DNA of 64,000 nucleotides, from positions 1 through 64,000 of the forward strand of contig JAGATA010000010.1 in NCBI GenBank assembly GCA_017621475.1, written 5' to 3'. The position numbers and the translations under genes are program-made. Position 1 is the first letter of the stretch. Each line of letters starts with the position of its first letter. Below the pieces are notes generated by a model that saw only the letters and a program-made list of their open reading frames with translations, was not told the DNA's origin and made no database searches. The DNA is from Clostridia bacterium. GTDB lineage: Bacteria > Bacillota > Clostridia > Oscillospirales > CAG-272. Below, piece by piece: positions 34,548 through 43,118 of this stretch.

Positions 34548-35084
34548 ATGTCAATATCACTCGGAAGACCCGAAAATACGGAGGGCAGACTCCCGAAAGA
34601 GATAAGAACATACGATTTTCTCGATTCCATCGGAGTTACATATTACAGAATAGATCACGAGCCAACAAACAAAATGGAAGCCTGCGCGGAAATAGACAAG
34701 GAGCTTGGCGCTACGATATGCAAAAACCTCTTTCTCTGCAACAGAGGAAAAACTTCCTTTTATCTTCTTATGATGTGCGCGGAAAAGCAGTTTGCCACAA
34801 GAAATATTTCCGATCAGGTCGGCTCCTCGCGCCTGTGCTTCGGCACACCGGAAGACCTTGAAAGGCTTCTTGACCTGACCCCGGGTTCTGTCAGCGTTAT
34901 GGGTCTTATGAACGATAAGGAAAACCGCGTAAAGCTGCTTATAGACGAAGATATTCTCAAGGGAGAGTATTTTGGCTGCCATCCCTGCATCAATACGACG
35001 AGCCTTCGCATAAAGACGGCAGATCTTACGAGAAAGATATTTCCCGCTATGCACCACGAACCTTTTCCCGTACATATAGACTGA
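34548..35084 (+). CDS. YbaK/prolyl-tRNA deacylase domain protein
   Basis: 178 aa. The YbaK/EbsC-like fold is seen in the segments DFLDSIGVTYYRIDHEPT, GATICKNLFLCNRGKTSFYLLMM and GSVSVMGLMNDKENRVKLLIDE, with CHPCINTTSLRIKTADL near the end, typical of ProX-type enzymes that remove alanine wrongly attached to tRNA-Pro. A likely promoter (TAGACA-N17-TAAAAT) lies about 60 bases upstream, with an AAGGAG site. Confidence 0.88.
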   Translation: MSISLGRPENTEGRLPKEIRTYDFLDSIGVTYYRIDHEPTNKMEACAEIDKELGATICKNLFLCNRGKTSFYLLMMCAEKQFATRNISDQVGSSRLCFGTPEDLERLLDLTPGSVSVMGLMNDKENRVKLLIDEDILKGEYFGCHPCINTTSLRIKTADLTRKIFPAMHHEPFPVHID

Positions 35085-35087
35085 GAG

Positions 35088-35601
35088 ATGTTAAATCTCG
35101 CAGAGTTTTAAAAATTTATTTATCACATTCAACTTTTTCTTATTTAAAGAAAAAGTTGCAAAAAGATAAAAAACCTTGCAGGTTTATCGCCGGCGAAAAG
35201 TTGATACATATCAAGCGCATTCTCAAACAATCGCGTGCAAGCACGCTCAACTCGAACGCGGAAATGATAGCTTCAACTTTTAGAGTTTAAAGCGGCAAAA
35301 GCCGCAGTTTCGCAAGTGAAAATTGCCAGGGGAGCTGAAAGCACCAATAGTTCCAGTCAGCACACGCCGATAAAGTCGGCGCAAGGCTTTTGCCTCTTTT
35401 TTGTAACAAACACGGCTTCGCCTTTCTCTAGATACAAACAGCCATTTAGGATGTTTGTATCTGCTCACTTTCAAAAATAATAAAAATTTGTATAATAAAT
35501 AATTTGTTAAGACGATTTATCGTTTTAACTCCTCTTTTCTTTAAATAAGAAAAAGTTGAATACAATAAACAAATTCGTTAAAACTATGCAAGTTTTAACG
35601 A
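35088..35601. repeat. Inverted-repeat intergenic element B
   Basis: About 510 bases between two plus-strand genes. Its left end (GTTAAATCTCGCAGAGTTTTA then ATTCAACTTTTTCTTATTTA) matches that of element C, and AAAAACCTTGCAGGTTTATCG also recurs there. Near the right end is the GTTAAGACGATTTATCGTTTT hairpin shared with A and C, followed by a second left-type end in opposite orientation (35533-35601) that stops just before the ribosome site of the PHP gene. No gene is seen in it. Confidence 0.7.
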
Positions 35602-35618
35602 AACGAAAGGACAACACT

Positions 35619-36431
35619 ATGTATCCACAGAATCTTCACACACACGGCGTGCTTTGCGACGGCAAGGATACTTACGAATCCACCGTACAGCGCGCACTGG
35701 AGCTTGGCTTTACGTCGATAGGCTTTTCGGGACACTCCTATATGTCCTATTCCCCCTCGCACTCTATGTCTGTAGAGGGCACGGAGGAATACAAAAAACA
35801 GATACGCGCTCTTCAAAAAAAATATGAAGGCAAGATAGATATTTTCTGCGGTATCGAATTCGATATGTACTCCGAAGACCCTCTTAAAGATTACGATTAC
35901 ATAATCGGCTCCGTTCACTATCTCCTTATAAACGGAGAATACGTGGGATTCGACCGTTCTGCGGAGGAAGTTAAGCGCGTTATCGACACGTATTTCGGCG
36001 GCGATGGTATGAAATACGCCAAAATGTATTACGAAACGATGTGTGAGCTCCATAAATACGCAAAAAGCGATATAATCGGTCACTTCGACCTCATCACAAA
36101 ACACACAGAAACGCACAATTTCTTTGATACAGAATCCAAAGAATACAGAAGCTACGCTATCGAAGCATTGCACGAGGTTGCAAAGCATTGCAACGTGTTT
36201 GAAGTAAACACGGGCGCTATCTCCCGCGGATACAGAACGACGCCCTACCCTCAGCCTTTTATCCTTAAAGAGATGAAAGAGATGGGCTGCGGCATCGTCA
36301 TCAGCTCCGACTGCCACGACAACCGCTACCTTGATTGCAACTTCAAAGAAGCTCTTGAGCTTATTAAGTCCTGCGGCTTCCGCGAAGTGCTCACACTTAC
36401 AAAAAACGGCTTTGTGCCGCACCGCATTTGA
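35619..36431 (+). CDS. PHP-family phosphatase (HisJ-like)
   Basis: 270 aa. PHP metal ligands are present in order: NLHTHG, GFSGHS, GIEFDMY, GSVHYL, GHFDLI and SSDCHD. The layout matches HisJ-family histidinol phosphatases, but no histidine-pathway gene is near, so the substrate is open. The ATG at 35619 has GAAAGG eight bases upstream. EutH follows after 15 bases. Confidence 0.88.
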   Translation: MYPQNLHTHGVLCDGKDTYESTVQRALELGFTSIGFSGHSYMSYSPSHSMSVEGTEEYKKQIRALQKKYEGKIDIFCGIEFDMYSEDPLKDYDYIIGSVHYLLINGEYVGFDRSAEEVKRVIDTYFGGDGMKYAKMYYETMCELHKYAKSDIIGHFDLITKHTETHNFFDTESKEYRSYAIEALHEVAKHCNVFEVNTGAISRGYRTTPYPQPFILKEMKEMGCGIVISSDCHDNRYLDCNFKEALELIKSCGFREVLTLTKNGFVPHRI

Positions 36432-36446
36432 TTTTTGGAGGATATT

Positions 36447-37523
36447 ATGAACGTCATCTCTGTTGTAATGCTCGTTTTCTCCGTGCTCGGCGCGCTGGAT
36501 TACATAACGGGCAACCATTTCGGTATAGGCAAAGAATTTGAGCGCGGTATTATGCTCCTTGGCACAATGACGCTCTCTATGGTCGGTATGATAGTCCTCG
36601 CCCCGACTATTGCATATTTTCTTTCCCCCGTGCTTACGGTAATTGCCCAAAACACACCGTTTGAGCCCTCCGTTATCGCAGGCTCGCTCCTTGCAAACGA
36701 TATGGGCGGCGCACCGCTTGCTATGGAGCTTGCAAAAACGGAAATTTCGGGCTACTTTAACGGTCTTGTTGTCGGCGCAACGATGGGCGCGACCATCTCT
36801 TTCACACTTCCCCTCGCACTCGGCGTAACAAAAAAAGAACAGCACAAAAACATTATGCTCGGTCTTATGTGCGGTATCGCCGCCGTTCCCGTCGGCTGCT
36901 TCGTTGCCGGTATTATGATAAAAATGCCCATTACAGAGCTTCTTATCAACATCATCCCTCTCGTTATCTTCTCTGTTATCATTTCGATAGGTCTTCTCAA
37001 AATTCCCAACGTATGCGTTAAGATATTCAACGTATTCGGTATCATCATCAAGACCATCATAATCATCGGTCTTGTTATGGGTATTGCGGCGTTCCTTCTT
37101 GATTTTGAAATTCCCCATACAGCCCCCATCGAGGAAGGCGTTATGGTTGTATTCAACGCTTCTGCCGTTATGACGGGCGCGTTCCCGCTCCTCTATATCG
37201 TTGGCAAGCTCGTTAAAAAGCCCCTCGGCAAGCTCGCAGGAAAGATCGGAATAAACGAGACCTCCGCGCTCGGCTTTGTGGGCTCTCTTGCAACTAACGT
37301 AACGACCTTCGGCATTATGAAGGATATGGACGATAAGGGCGTTGTGCTCAACTCCGCTTTCGCCGTTTCCGCGGCGTTCACCTTTGCGGGCCACCTTGCT
37401 TTTACTATGTCGTTTAACGCGGATATGCTCCCCGCGGTAATCGTCGGCAAGCTCGTCGGCGGTGTTTGCGCCGTACTCGTAGCGCAGATAATCTATTCAA
37501 GAATAAATAAGAAAAAAGCGTGA
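36447..37523 (+). CDS. eutH: Ethanolamine permease-like protein EutH
   Basis: 358 aa, ten or more membrane helices. The segments LANDMGGAPLAMELAK, NGLVVGATMGATISFTLP, and LAFTMSFNADMLPAVIVGKL are typical of EutH, linked to ethanolamine uptake. No ethanolamine ammonia-lyase or microcompartment gene is near. The ATG at 36447 has GGAGG; a TTG at 36435 is less likely. Confidence 0.92.
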   Translation: MNVISVVMLVFSVLGALDYITGNHFGIGKEFERGIMLLGTMTLSMVGMIVLAPTIAYFLSPVLTVIAQNTPFEPSVIAGSLLANDMGGAPLAMELAKTEISGYFNGLVVGATMGATISFTLPLALGVTKKEQHKNIMLGLMCGIAAVPVGCFVAGIMIKMPITELLINIIPLVIFSVIISIGLLKIPNVCVKIFNVFGIIIKTIIIIGLVMGIAAFLLDFEIPHTAPIEEGVMVVFNASAVMTGAFPLLYIVGKLVKKPLGKLAGKIGINETSALGFVGSLATNVTTFGIMKDMDDKGVVLNSAFAVSAAFTFAGHLAFTMSFNADMLPAVIVGKLVGGVCAVLVAQIIYSRINKKKA

Positions 37524-37534
37524 AAACGTGTAAA

Positions 37535-37565
37535 AGCAGCAGGCATTTTGCCTACTGCTTTTTAT
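37535..37565. terminator. Terminator between eutH and rnj
   Basis: AGCAGCAGGC and GCCTACTGCT arms, T5 on the plus strand; it separates convergent genes. Confidence 0.8.
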
Positions 37566-37567
37566 TT

Positions 37568-39238
37568 TTATATCTCCATTATTATGGGAACGATCATCGG
37601 CTTGCGCTTTGTCTGCTGGTTTACAAACTTTGCGACCTCGTCTTTAATCTTGAACTTCATCTGGCTCCAATCGTTGCCGCGGTCAAAGCAAAGCTCGATA
37701 GTGTCGCGCGCAATGGTCTTTATGCTGTCGATAAGCGCTTCGGATTCCTTCGCATAAACAAAACCGCGGGAAATTACCTCCGGCCCCGTTACTATTTCGC
37801 TGTATGCGGGGTCGATTACCGCAACTATCGTTATCATACCATCGGAAGAAAGTATCTTCCTGTCGCGGAGCACCACGTTTCCAACGTCGCCCACGCCGTA
37901 ACCGTCAACAAGAACGATGCCCGCAGGCACTGTTCCCGAAAAATGCGCGCCCTTTGCATCGATTTCAAGGACTTTACCTATCTCGCCCACGAAAATGTTG
38001 GAGGCAGGCATACCCATATGCTCCGCAAGCGCCTTGTGAACGTGCAAATGTCTTGCCTCGCCGTGAACGGGCATAAAATACTCCGGCTTTGTAAGCGCGT
38101 GGAATATTTTAAGCTCCTCCCGGCACGCGTGGCCCGAAACGTGGACCTCCGCCACAGAATCCGAAAGCACCGTTACACCCTTTTTGTAAAGCTCGTTTAT
38201 TATATTGCCAACAAGCTTTTCGTTGCCCGGAATAGCGGATGCGCTGATGATAACAACGTCCTCCGTGGAAACATCCACCTTATCGTGCATATTGAACGCC
38301 ATGCGGTAGAGCGCGCTCATCGGCTCTCCCTGGCTGCCTGTGGAAACGATAACTATTTTGGAGGGCGGATAACGCTTGATATCCGCAATATCTATAAGAG
38401 TGCCGTCCGGCACGTTCATATAATCGAGATCTTTGGCAGCGCCGATAACATTTATCATACTTCTGCCCGTAACGGCAACCTTTCTGCCGTAGCGCACAGC
38501 AATATCGATTACCTGCTGCACACGGTGCACGTTGGAGGAAAACGTAGAAATTATAATGCGCTTCTGCTTATATTCCTCGAAATATTTTTCAAGGGATTCG
38601 CCGACTCTGCGCTCGGAATGCGTGTATCCCTCGCGCTCCACGTTTGTGGATTCGCACATAAGAAGCTTTACGCCTGCTCTGCCTATCTCACCGAGGCGCG
38701 TAAGATCTATCATCTCGCCGTCAACGGGCGTTGCGTCTATCTTAAAGTCGCCCGAATGAACTACCATACCGACGGGAGTTTTTATTGCAAGGCACACGGA
38801 ATCCGCAATGGAATGGTTCACTCGGATAAATTCCACCTCGAAAACGCCGAGCTTTATCTTGTCACCCGCGCTTACGCAGTTGAGCTCTGGAGCAAACTCG
38901 AACGTATGCTCCTCCAATTTATTAAGTATGATACCGAGAGTAAGCCTCGTTCCGTAAACGGGAACGGGGAGCTTTTTGAGTACATACGGAAGCGCACCTA
39001 TATGGTCCTCGTGACCGTGAGTGAGCACTATGCCCTTTACTTTTTGTATATTGTTCTGCAGATATGTTACGTCCGGCACAACAAGGTCTATGCCAAGCAT
39101 ATCATCGTTGGGGAAACCGAGCCCACAATCAATAACGATTATATTATCGCCGTATTCCAACGCCGTGATGTTCTTGCCTATCTCTCCAAGGCCGCCAAGA
39201 GGAATGACGCGCAGTTTTTTTAGCTTTGCTTTTGACAT
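37568..39238 (-). CDS. rnj: Ribonuclease J
   Basis: 556 aa. Starts with LRVIPLGGLGEIGKN, metallo-beta-lactamase motif THGHEDHIGA, HSGDFKID, then a beta-CASP domain (SSNVHRVQQVIDIAV, STGSQGEPMSALYR) and HVSGHACREEL/MPVHGEARH. It cleaves RNA internally and degrades it 5' to 3'. Start: ATG 39238 gives the family N-terminus but the AAGGAG site is 31 bases upstream, with a TCTTCGC/GCGAAGA hairpin between; an in-frame TTG at 39265 is an alternative. It has a leader of about 320 bases. Confidence 0.94.
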   Translation of the reverse strand: MSKAKLKKLRVIPLGGLGEIGKNITALEYGDNIIVIDCGLGFPNDDMLGIDLVVPDVTYLQNNIQKVKGIVLTHGHEDHIGALPYVLKKLPVPVYGTRLTLGIILNKLEEHTFEFAPELNCVSAGDKIKLGVFEVEFIRVNHSIADSVCLAIKTPVGMVVHSGDFKIDATPVDGEMIDLTRLGEIGRAGVKLLMCESTNVEREGYTHSERRVGESLEKYFEEYKQKRIIISTFSSNVHRVQQVIDIAVRYGRKVAVTGRSMINVIGAAKDLDYMNVPDGTLIDIADIKRYPPSKIVIVSTGSQGEPMSALYRMAFNMHDKVDVSTEDVVIISASAIPGNEKLVGNIINELYKKGVTVLSDSVAEVHVSGHACREELKIFHALTKPEYFMPVHGEARHLHVHKALAEHMGMPASNIFVGEIGKVLEIDAKGAHFSGTVPAGIVLVDGYGVGDVGNVVLRDRKILSSDGMITIVAVIDPAYSEIVTGPEVISRGFVYAKESEALIDSIKTIARDTIELCFDRGNDWSQMKFKIKDEVAKFVNQQTKRKPMIVPIIMEI

Positions 39239-39559
39239 TCTTAAATAACAACATTTTCTTCGCAAAAAAGCGAAGACTCCTTTCCTTGTATTTTTGATAT
39301 ACGCATTTCCCCGAAAAATTAAATAATTCCCGAAAAAAGGGCGCAAAAAATTATCTCCGTGCTTTTTGCACGGCAAACAATCTGAAATTATGTATGACAA
39401 GCGCAAAAAAGCCCTTTACGCTTTCGCCTCGCCAAATATTATATGGTTTTTTCGGCTTTTGCCCTGCTAGGATATTTTTCGCAACCCTTTCGAAAAATAT
39501 CCTAACAAATATATATAAATTTCAAATTATTAACTAAATAAAAGCCTTACACGGCTCGA
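39239..39559 (-). promoter_or_regulatory. Long structured 5' leader of rnj
   Basis: Between a likely promoter and the start codon is a leader with a perfect 13-bp hairpin, AGGATATTTTTCG/CGAAAAATATCCT (39469-39503), a GTGC-TTTTTG-CAC-type hairpin near 39360, and TCTTCGC/GCGAAGA just upstream of the start, between the ribosome site and the ATG. I do not recognise it as a known riboswitch class. It accounts for most of the gap between rnj and the next gene. Confidence 0.5.
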
Positions 39560-39566
39560 CAATATT

Positions 39567-39595
39567 ATTATACCTCTTTTTGCCATTTTAAGCAA
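39567..39595 (-). promoter_or_regulatory. Promoter of rnj
   Basis: -35 TTGCTT and -10 TATAAT with 17 bases between, on the minus strand. The same -35 hexamer is used ahead of lexA and nagB. Confidence 0.72.
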
Positions 39596-39721
39596 TAGTT
39601 TTTTCTTTCTTATCTTTCGCAAATTGTGACAAAAATATACGCCCGTTTTTTGGGAAATAGACGAATATACAGAATGTCAAGCGGCAAATAATATTTGCAT
39701 AAATAAATTCGGAGGTAAATT

Positions 39722-40000
39722 ATGACCGTCCACGAACACAAAAAGAACCTTATGATAGTGCGAAACGTCGATTCCGATATGATCAGCGAAGCTTACTTCA
39801 TTTTAAAAAGCGATATATACGAAAAAGAAAGCGAGGAAAAAATATCCGAAGAAGCGGAAAGGATCCTTCGCGAATACGATGAGCGCCTAGGAAAAAGCAA
39901 AAAGCTCTTTCCGCCCGCGCTCCTTTCCCTACTCATCGGAACGGGGATATTTGCTATCCTCATCTGTCTTGCGCTGCTCTGTGTTCAGTTCTCTATGTAA
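39722..40000 (+). CDS. Small single-pass membrane protein
   Basis: 92 aa, not recognised. A charged helical N-terminal part (1-60) with EEKISEEAERILREYDERLGKSKK, then one C-terminal membrane helix (LLSLLIGTGIFAILICLALLCV), so a tail-anchored cytosolic domain is likely. GGAGGTAA precedes the ATG. Its end overlaps the convergent ispE by 16 bases. Confidence 0.65.
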   Translation: MTVHEHKKNLMIVRNVDSDMISEAYFILKSDIYEKESEEKISEEAERILREYDERLGKSKKLFPPALLSLLIGTGIFAILICLALLCVQFSM

Positions 40001-40887
40001 CTTTCGTCGCGCGTGAACATTCCCGAAATGAAAGTTTCGGAAATGTCGCAAAGCTCTTCGCGTGCGGATTTTGCTTTGCGGGTATCATTGAATATTCCGA
40101 AAACGGCGCTGCCGCTTCCGCTCATAAGGGAGAGGGCGGCTCCGTTTTTATTCATTATCTCTTTAATTTTGAAAACGACGGAGGTTTGCGGTATAACATC
40201 CTCGAATATGTTTTTTGCCGCAGCCGCAATATTTCCTATATCGCAGCTTCTCATAGCCTCTTTCATCTTTTCAAAATCTGCATGAGCAGAATAAGCGTTT
40301 GTGCTGTCTATCTGAGCATAGGCTTCCTTTGTGGAGACTTTTTCGCTGTTAGGAAACGCAACAAGCACCGTTGCAAACGGCGCGGGCGTGCAATCACTCA
40401 TAATTTCTCCGATGCCTTCCACAAGTGCTGTGCCGCGGCGAAGCAGAAAAGGTACATCCGCCCCTACGCTCTTGCCAAGATCATACATCGCTTGTGAGCT
40501 CATTTTTGTTCCGTAAAGTTTATCAAGAGCTCGAAACGTTGCCGCCGCATCCGAAGAACCGCCGCCAAGCCCCGCTTCCGACGGTATCTTTTTATCTATT
40601 TCAATTGTTATATCGTATTTTTCTATGCCGTTATGACGAAGAAAAGCAAGGGCCGCGCGGTAAGCAATATTTTTTTCCGCGGGAAGGTTCGACATAGCTT
40701 TGCAAACGATTTTTATGTCTGCGCCCACGCTTTCTTCGCAAATACTCACCGTTACCTTATCGCAAAGATCGATCGTCTGCATAACGGATTCAATATCGTG
40801 GTAGCCATCCGCGCGGCGGCAGACCACGCCCAGGTAAAGATTTATTTTCGCAGGGGCTTTGAAAGATATTTTTTTAATGTTTTCCAT
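39985..40887 (-). CDS. ispE: 4-diphosphocytidyl-2-C-methyl-D-erythritol kinase
   Basis: 300 aa. GHMP kinase: FKAPAKINLYLGV at the start, the ATP loop PSEAGLGGGSSDAAA, and C-terminal LSLMSGSGSAVFGIF. It phosphorylates CDP-methylerythritol in the MEP isoprenoid pathway. The ATG at 40887 fits the family start, with GGAG upstream. Confidence 0.95.
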   Translation of the reverse strand: MENIKKISFKAPAKINLYLGVVCRRADGYHDIESVMQTIDLCDKVTVSICEESVGADIKIVCKAMSNLPAEKNIAYRAALAFLRHNGIEKYDITIEIDKKIPSEAGLGGGSSDAAATFRALDKLYGTKMSSQAMYDLGKSVGADVPFLLRRGTALVEGIGEIMSDCTPAPFATVLVAFPNSEKVSTKEAYAQIDSTNAYSAHADFEKMKEAMRSCDIGNIAAAAKNIFEDVIPQTSVVFKIKEIMNKNGAALSLMSGSGSAVFGIFNDTRKAKSAREELCDISETFISGMFTRDESYIEN

Positions 40888-41044
40888 ATGTACTCCGTAA
40901 AAATATGTAATCGCACACAAAGGGTGTGCTTTTTTCCGTGTTATATAATATCCATATGCGCGCTTCCTTGTGCAAAAAGCGCGCATAATAAAAACTTTTA
41001 TACTATTATATTATATGTTACCACGAAAAGAAAAATTTTTCAAC

Positions 41045-41581
41045 TTAACTTTTTGATTTTGCTTTTTTTGTACAAAACGGCTTGTTTTCGAGTTTTTTCG
41101 CCGCGGCAAGCACAGGAATGCAAAGCAAAAACCAAAAGAAAGAATACAGCGGGCATATCTGCCCCAAAATATTGCCAAACATTTTTTCGTAGTTCCAAAC
41201 ACCAAGGCACAACGCCTTATTCACAAGCAACCCAACGGCAAATTCTATTGCGGTTATAGCAAGTGCGCCTGCCGCCGCGCGCACAAGTATATGCTTTTTC
41301 CCCATTATTTTATTTATGGCGCAAATACATATAAGGCTTGCCCCGCCCGCAAGAAACATAGACCAATGCGTTCTGCCGCGCCAAAGTATTTCTATAAGCC
41401 CATATCCGACGCCGCCCGCAAGAAATTCAAGCTCGATCGCCTGCCGCGTGCAAAGTTTTCCGCAAAAGCGGCAAAAAATCACGCTTTTTTTCTTCTTTTT
41501 TGCTGTTCTTTTTATAGGGTGAAGGACAGCGCGCGTGCATTTCCCGTGCCCCGCGCCCAAAATCGCTTTTTCCACGTTCAT
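41045..41581 (-). CDS. CmpB-like membrane protein (putative ABC transporter permease)
   Basis: 178 aa, about four or five membrane helices. The segment FLAGGVGYGLIEILWRGRTHWSMFLAGGASL is the signature of the family annotated as putative ABC transporter permease (CmpB). Evidence for a transport role is weak and no ATPase is nearby. The N-terminal 40 residues are basic and Cys-containing. Its start overlaps the end of tepA by four bases. Confidence 0.8.
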   Translation of the reverse strand: MNVEKAILGAGHGKCTRAVLHPIKRTAKKKKKSVIFCRFCGKLCTRQAIELEFLAGGVGYGLIEILWRGRTHWSMFLAGGASLICICAINKIMGKKHILVRAAAGALAITAIEFAVGLLVNKALCLGVWNYEKMFGNILGQICPLYSFFWFLLCIPVLAAAKKLENKPFCTKKAKSKS

Positions 41582-42270
41582 GCCTGACCTCTCCCTTCCT
41601 TTATCATTTCACGAAGCGAAGAAAGCGCAGGCGAAAGCCCGCCAAGCTCATCTATTATTCCAAGCTCAACGGCTCTTTTGCCGTCTATTATCGTGCCGAC
41701 GTCGTTTGTCATATCCTCCGTATTGCAAAGAAGTTTTTCAAAGTTTTCCTGCGTCACCGCAGAATGGCTTACCACAAAATCCGTAATGCGCTTCTGCATA
41801 CGCGAAAGATAATCAAACGATTGCCACACGCCAAGCACAGTTCCCGTTATCCTGACGGGATGCAACGTCATCGTTGCACTCGGCACAATAAACGAACGCC
41901 TGCACGATACCGCTATCGGTACGCCGATGGAATGTCCCCCTCCGATAACAAGAGACACCGTAGGCTTGCTCATCGTGGAGAGCAGTTCCGCAATAGCAAG
42001 CCCTGCCTCCACATCTCCCCCGACCGTGTTTATGATGACGAGCAAGCCCTTTACCTCTTCATTTTCCTCCGCGTTTACGATAAGCGGCAAAAGATGCTCG
42101 TATTTTGTCGCTTTATTTCCCTGACCCAATGTGTAATGCCCCTCTATCTGCCCTATCACCGTAATGCAAAATATTCCGTCGGAATTTTCGCGCGCGGTAC
42201 TGCCGAAGCGCACTATCTCCTCTTCCGGTGCAAACACACCCTGTTTTTCCGTATTTTCTTTTTCATCCAT
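41578..42270 (-). CDS. tepA: TepA family ClpP-like serine protease
   Basis: 230 aa. ClpP fold: IGQIEGHY, LVIINTVGGDVEAGLAIAELLS, the Ser motif GGGHSIGVPIAVS and a His in MTLHPVRITG. It matches the TepA/YmfB proteins of Firmicutes, cytosolic ClpP relatives without a known unfoldase partner. The ATG at 42270 is chosen over 42294; overlaps the next gene by four bases. Confidence 0.88.
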   Translation of the reverse strand: MDEKENTEKQGVFAPEEEIVRFGSTARENSDGIFCITVIGQIEGHYTLGQGNKATKYEHLLPLIVNAEENEEVKGLLVIINTVGGDVEAGLAIAELLSTMSKPTVSLVIGGGHSIGVPIAVSCRRSFIVPSATMTLHPVRITGTVLGVWQSFDYLSRMQKRITDFVVSHSAVTQENFEKLLCNTEDMTNDVGTIIDGKRAVELGIIDELGGLSPALSSLREMIKEGRGQA

Positions 42271-42335
42271 ATAAAACCATACCCCGTTTTGCAAACTTTA
42301 ACTCTATTTTTTACAAAAAATTTCGCTCTTAATCA

Positions 42336-42364
42336 TTTACAAAGCAATAAAAATATACTATAAT
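42336..42364 (+). promoter_or_regulatory. Promoter of the pduL operon
   Basis: -35 TTTACA and -10 TATAAT with 17 bases between. About 150 bases of leader follow. Confidence 0.65.
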
Positions 42365-42384
42365 AAAAGTATAATAGAATAAGT

Positions 42385-42510
42385 ATGGCGTGCTTTGTTC
42401 CCCCATTAAAAACAAAGGAACGCCTCCGTGCATATGCAGTATCTGCTTTGCTGCGGAAAATACGATAAAATTTCTATACTACAAAAAACGACGGCTATCG
42501 CCGTCGGGAA
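42385..42510 (+). promoter_or_regulatory. Structured leader of the pduL operon
   Basis: Hairpin one pairs GGCGT-CTTTGTT with AACAAAG-ACGCC (about 42389-42426). A third, CGACGGC-TAT-CGCCGTCG (about 42490-42507), lies next to the ribosome site. In between is a CTGCTTTGCTGCGG stretch. I could not match it to a known riboswitch class. Confidence 0.4.
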
Positions 42511-42524
42511 AGTGAGGAAAAACA

Positions 42525-43094
42525 ATGGAAAACAAAATTCTTGTTGAAACATCTGCAAGACATATTCATCTTTCCGAAGAACACATCAACGTACTTTTCG
42601 GTGAAGGTCACCAGCTTACCGTTAAGAAAGAACTCTCCCAGCCCGGTCAGTTTGCTTGCGAAGAAAAAGTAACTGTTAAGGGTTCAAAGGGTGAGTTCAA
42701 GATGTCCGTTCTCGGCCCTGCAAGAAAAGCTTCCCAGGTAGAAGTTTCTCTCACAGACGCAAGAAGCATCGGTGTTACAGCCCCCATCCGTGAATCCGGC
42801 GATATCGCAGGTTCCGGCGCTTGCACACTCGTTGGTCCTTGCGGCAGCGTTGATATCGCAGAAGGCGTTATCGCTGCTCAGAGACACATCCACCTCACAC
42901 CCGAAGCTGCAAAAGACCTTGGTGTTGAAGACAAAGAGATCGTAAGTGTTAAACTTTCCACACCCCGCGCTCTCGTTTTCGGTGACGTTGTTGTTCGCGT
43001 CAGCGATAAATTCGCTCCCGCTATGCACATCGACACAGACGAAGCAAATGCCGCAGCCGCTTCCGGCGTTGTTTACGGCGAAATCGTTAAATAA
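42525..43094 (+). CDS. pduL: PduL-type phosphate acyltransferase
   Basis: 189 aa. It shows the PduL internal repeat: ILVETSARHIHLSEEHINVLFGEG and VIAAQRHIHLTPEAAKDLG, with metal-binding His residues, and ELSQPGQFACEEKVTVKG and VLGPARKASQVEVSLTDAR. It converts acyl-CoA plus phosphate to acyl phosphate. No N-terminal shell-targeting extension is present, so it is not a microcompartment type; it may serve as the cell's main phosphotransacetylase (inference). Codon use looks strongly optimised, as in the two genes behind it. Confidence 0.92.
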   Translation: MENKILVETSARHIHLSEEHINVLFGEGHQLTVKKELSQPGQFACEEKVTVKGSKGEFKMSVLGPARKASQVEVSLTDARSIGVTAPIRESGDIAGSGACTLVGPCGSVDIAEGVIAAQRHIHLTPEAAKDLGVEDKEIVSVKLSTPRALVFGDVVVRVSDKFAPAMHIDTDEANAAAASGVVYGEIVK

Positions 43095-43118
43095 ACTATA
43101 TTTAAAAGGAGAACAAAT

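Noticed and set aside
35595-37394. 599-codon frame opposite the PHP and eutH genes
   Set aside because: Covers two well-supported genes in antisense and has the His/Cys/Arg-rich composition of a shadow.
37520-39223. 567-codon frame opposite rnj
   Set aside because: Antisense shadow; no motif.
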